Source: an uncultured Chryseobacterium sp. (GTDB lineage: Bacteria; Bacteroidota; Bacteroidia; Flavobacteriales; Weeksellaceae). Taken from it: 64,000 nucleotides of DNA. The first letter of the stretch is position 1. Every line of letters begins with the position of its first letter. The notes under the pieces are model-generated. The model had not been told where the DNA came from, did not search any database, and saw nothing but the letters and a program-made list of their open reading frames with translations. Position numbers and translations under genes: made by a program. The stretch lies in contig CAJYLO010000018.1 of assembly GCA_913776245.1 (NCBI GenBank), forward strand, positions 60,638 through 124,637, in the 5' to 3' direction. This document shows positions 63,654 to 64,000 of this stretch, one piece after another.

Positions 63654-63935
63654 TTATTCGCAAAGAACAATACCTTTATCGTTGTTAAATTCAATAACGC
63701 CACTTTTGATTTCGTAGGAGAAAGCAGACTTGGCTTCTGATTCTTTGGTCAGGTATTTTTGGTAAGCGCCATCTACTTTGTCTGTGTAGATCTTCACTTT
63801 ACCGTTTACCAAGGCAGAAACGATTGCCGCGTGGTTCTTAAAAATCTGGAACTGACCGCTTTTTCCAGGCAATAGAACAGACTCTACCTCGCCATCAAAA
63901 ACTACATATTCCGGAGTTAAAATTTTTATATTCAT
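63654..63935 (-). CDS. atpC: ATP synthase F1 epsilon subunit, N-terminal domain type
   Basis: 93 residues: VSVL-type beta-sandwich (NIKILTPEYVVFDGEVESVL, PGKSGQFQIFKNHAAIVSAL), ending with KGIVLCE. The C-terminal helical hairpin found in longer epsilon subunits is absent, which is the usual short form in Bacteroidota. It sits at the base of the F1 central stalk. Probably the last gene of an operon whose atpD would be right of the window. Confidence 0.94.
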   Translation of the reverse strand: MNIKILTPEYVVFDGEVESVLLPGKSGQFQIFKNHAAIVSALVNGKVKIYTDKVDGAYQKYLTKESEAKSAFSYEIKSGVIEFNNDKGIVLCE

Positions 63936-64000
63936 TTTTTTAGATTAAAGAGTAAAGAGAAAAGAAAAAAGAGAATGGTCTTGACTCTTTTTTCTTTATT

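Noticed and set aside
63936..64000. Start of atpD at the right edge
   Set aside because: Only an AT-rich spacer is visible; no coding sequence of the beta subunit is within the window.

Overview
This AT-rich window most likely comes from a Bacteroidota of the class Flavobacteriia, close to Chryseobacterium (Weeksellaceae). The evidence is TAnnTTTG promoter elements next to many starts, a SusC/SusD pair, E1-alpha/beta fused in one branched-chain dehydrogenase, several families I know from Chryseobacterium-type genomes, and short intergenic spacers with few clear Shine-Dalgarno sites. No rRNA, CRISPR array, plasmid origin or intact insertion sequence was seen. Two tRNA-Arg genes (ACG and CCT) are present.

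Layout. 1-8 kb holds large secreted surface proteins and a decaying stretch with gene remnants. 8.7-19 kb is a leftward cluster: a TPR/HTH membrane regulator, a two-component pair, then a tightly packed set of exported proteins (two MORN-repeat proteins, one of them with Sel1 repeats; three members of one small secreted family; an outer-membrane barrel). 19-46 kb is mostly housekeeping: a recombinase remnant beside tRNA-Arg, a metal-chelate binding lipoprotein, CPBP protease, rdgB, rnz, SulP and MFS transporters, fused E1 dehydrogenase, two glycosyltransferases, a UvrD-type helicase, lolD, an L,D-transpeptidase-like protein, radC, ppa, mgtE, polA and an M28 peptidase. 46-56 kb is a polysaccharide utilisation locus for beta-glucan: NrtR/AraR-like Nudix regulator, MFS permease, SusC, SusD, a frame-disrupted lipoprotein, GH30 and GH16. 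56-64 kb holds a lipoprotein, an M14 carboxypeptidase, TerC, an XRE regulator with an operator array, tRNA-Arg, a B12-type radical SAM protein, FKBP isomerase and atpC.

How the genes work together. In the PUL, SusC/SusD would import beta-1,3/1,6-glucan fragments released by GH16 and GH30, and the Nudix-wHTH protein probably senses the sugar. In the 10.5-19 kb cluster the gene spacing (mostly 5-45 bases or overlapping) implies one transcript of exported proteins reading into a TPR histidine kinase and its response regulator, which also have their own promoter. This is the best candidate for an undescribed system. A second one is the XRE regulator at 59.9 kb: TTAC-N4-GTAA palindromes cover its own promoter, and similar sites lie in the divergent M14/TerC promoter region 1.4 kb away.
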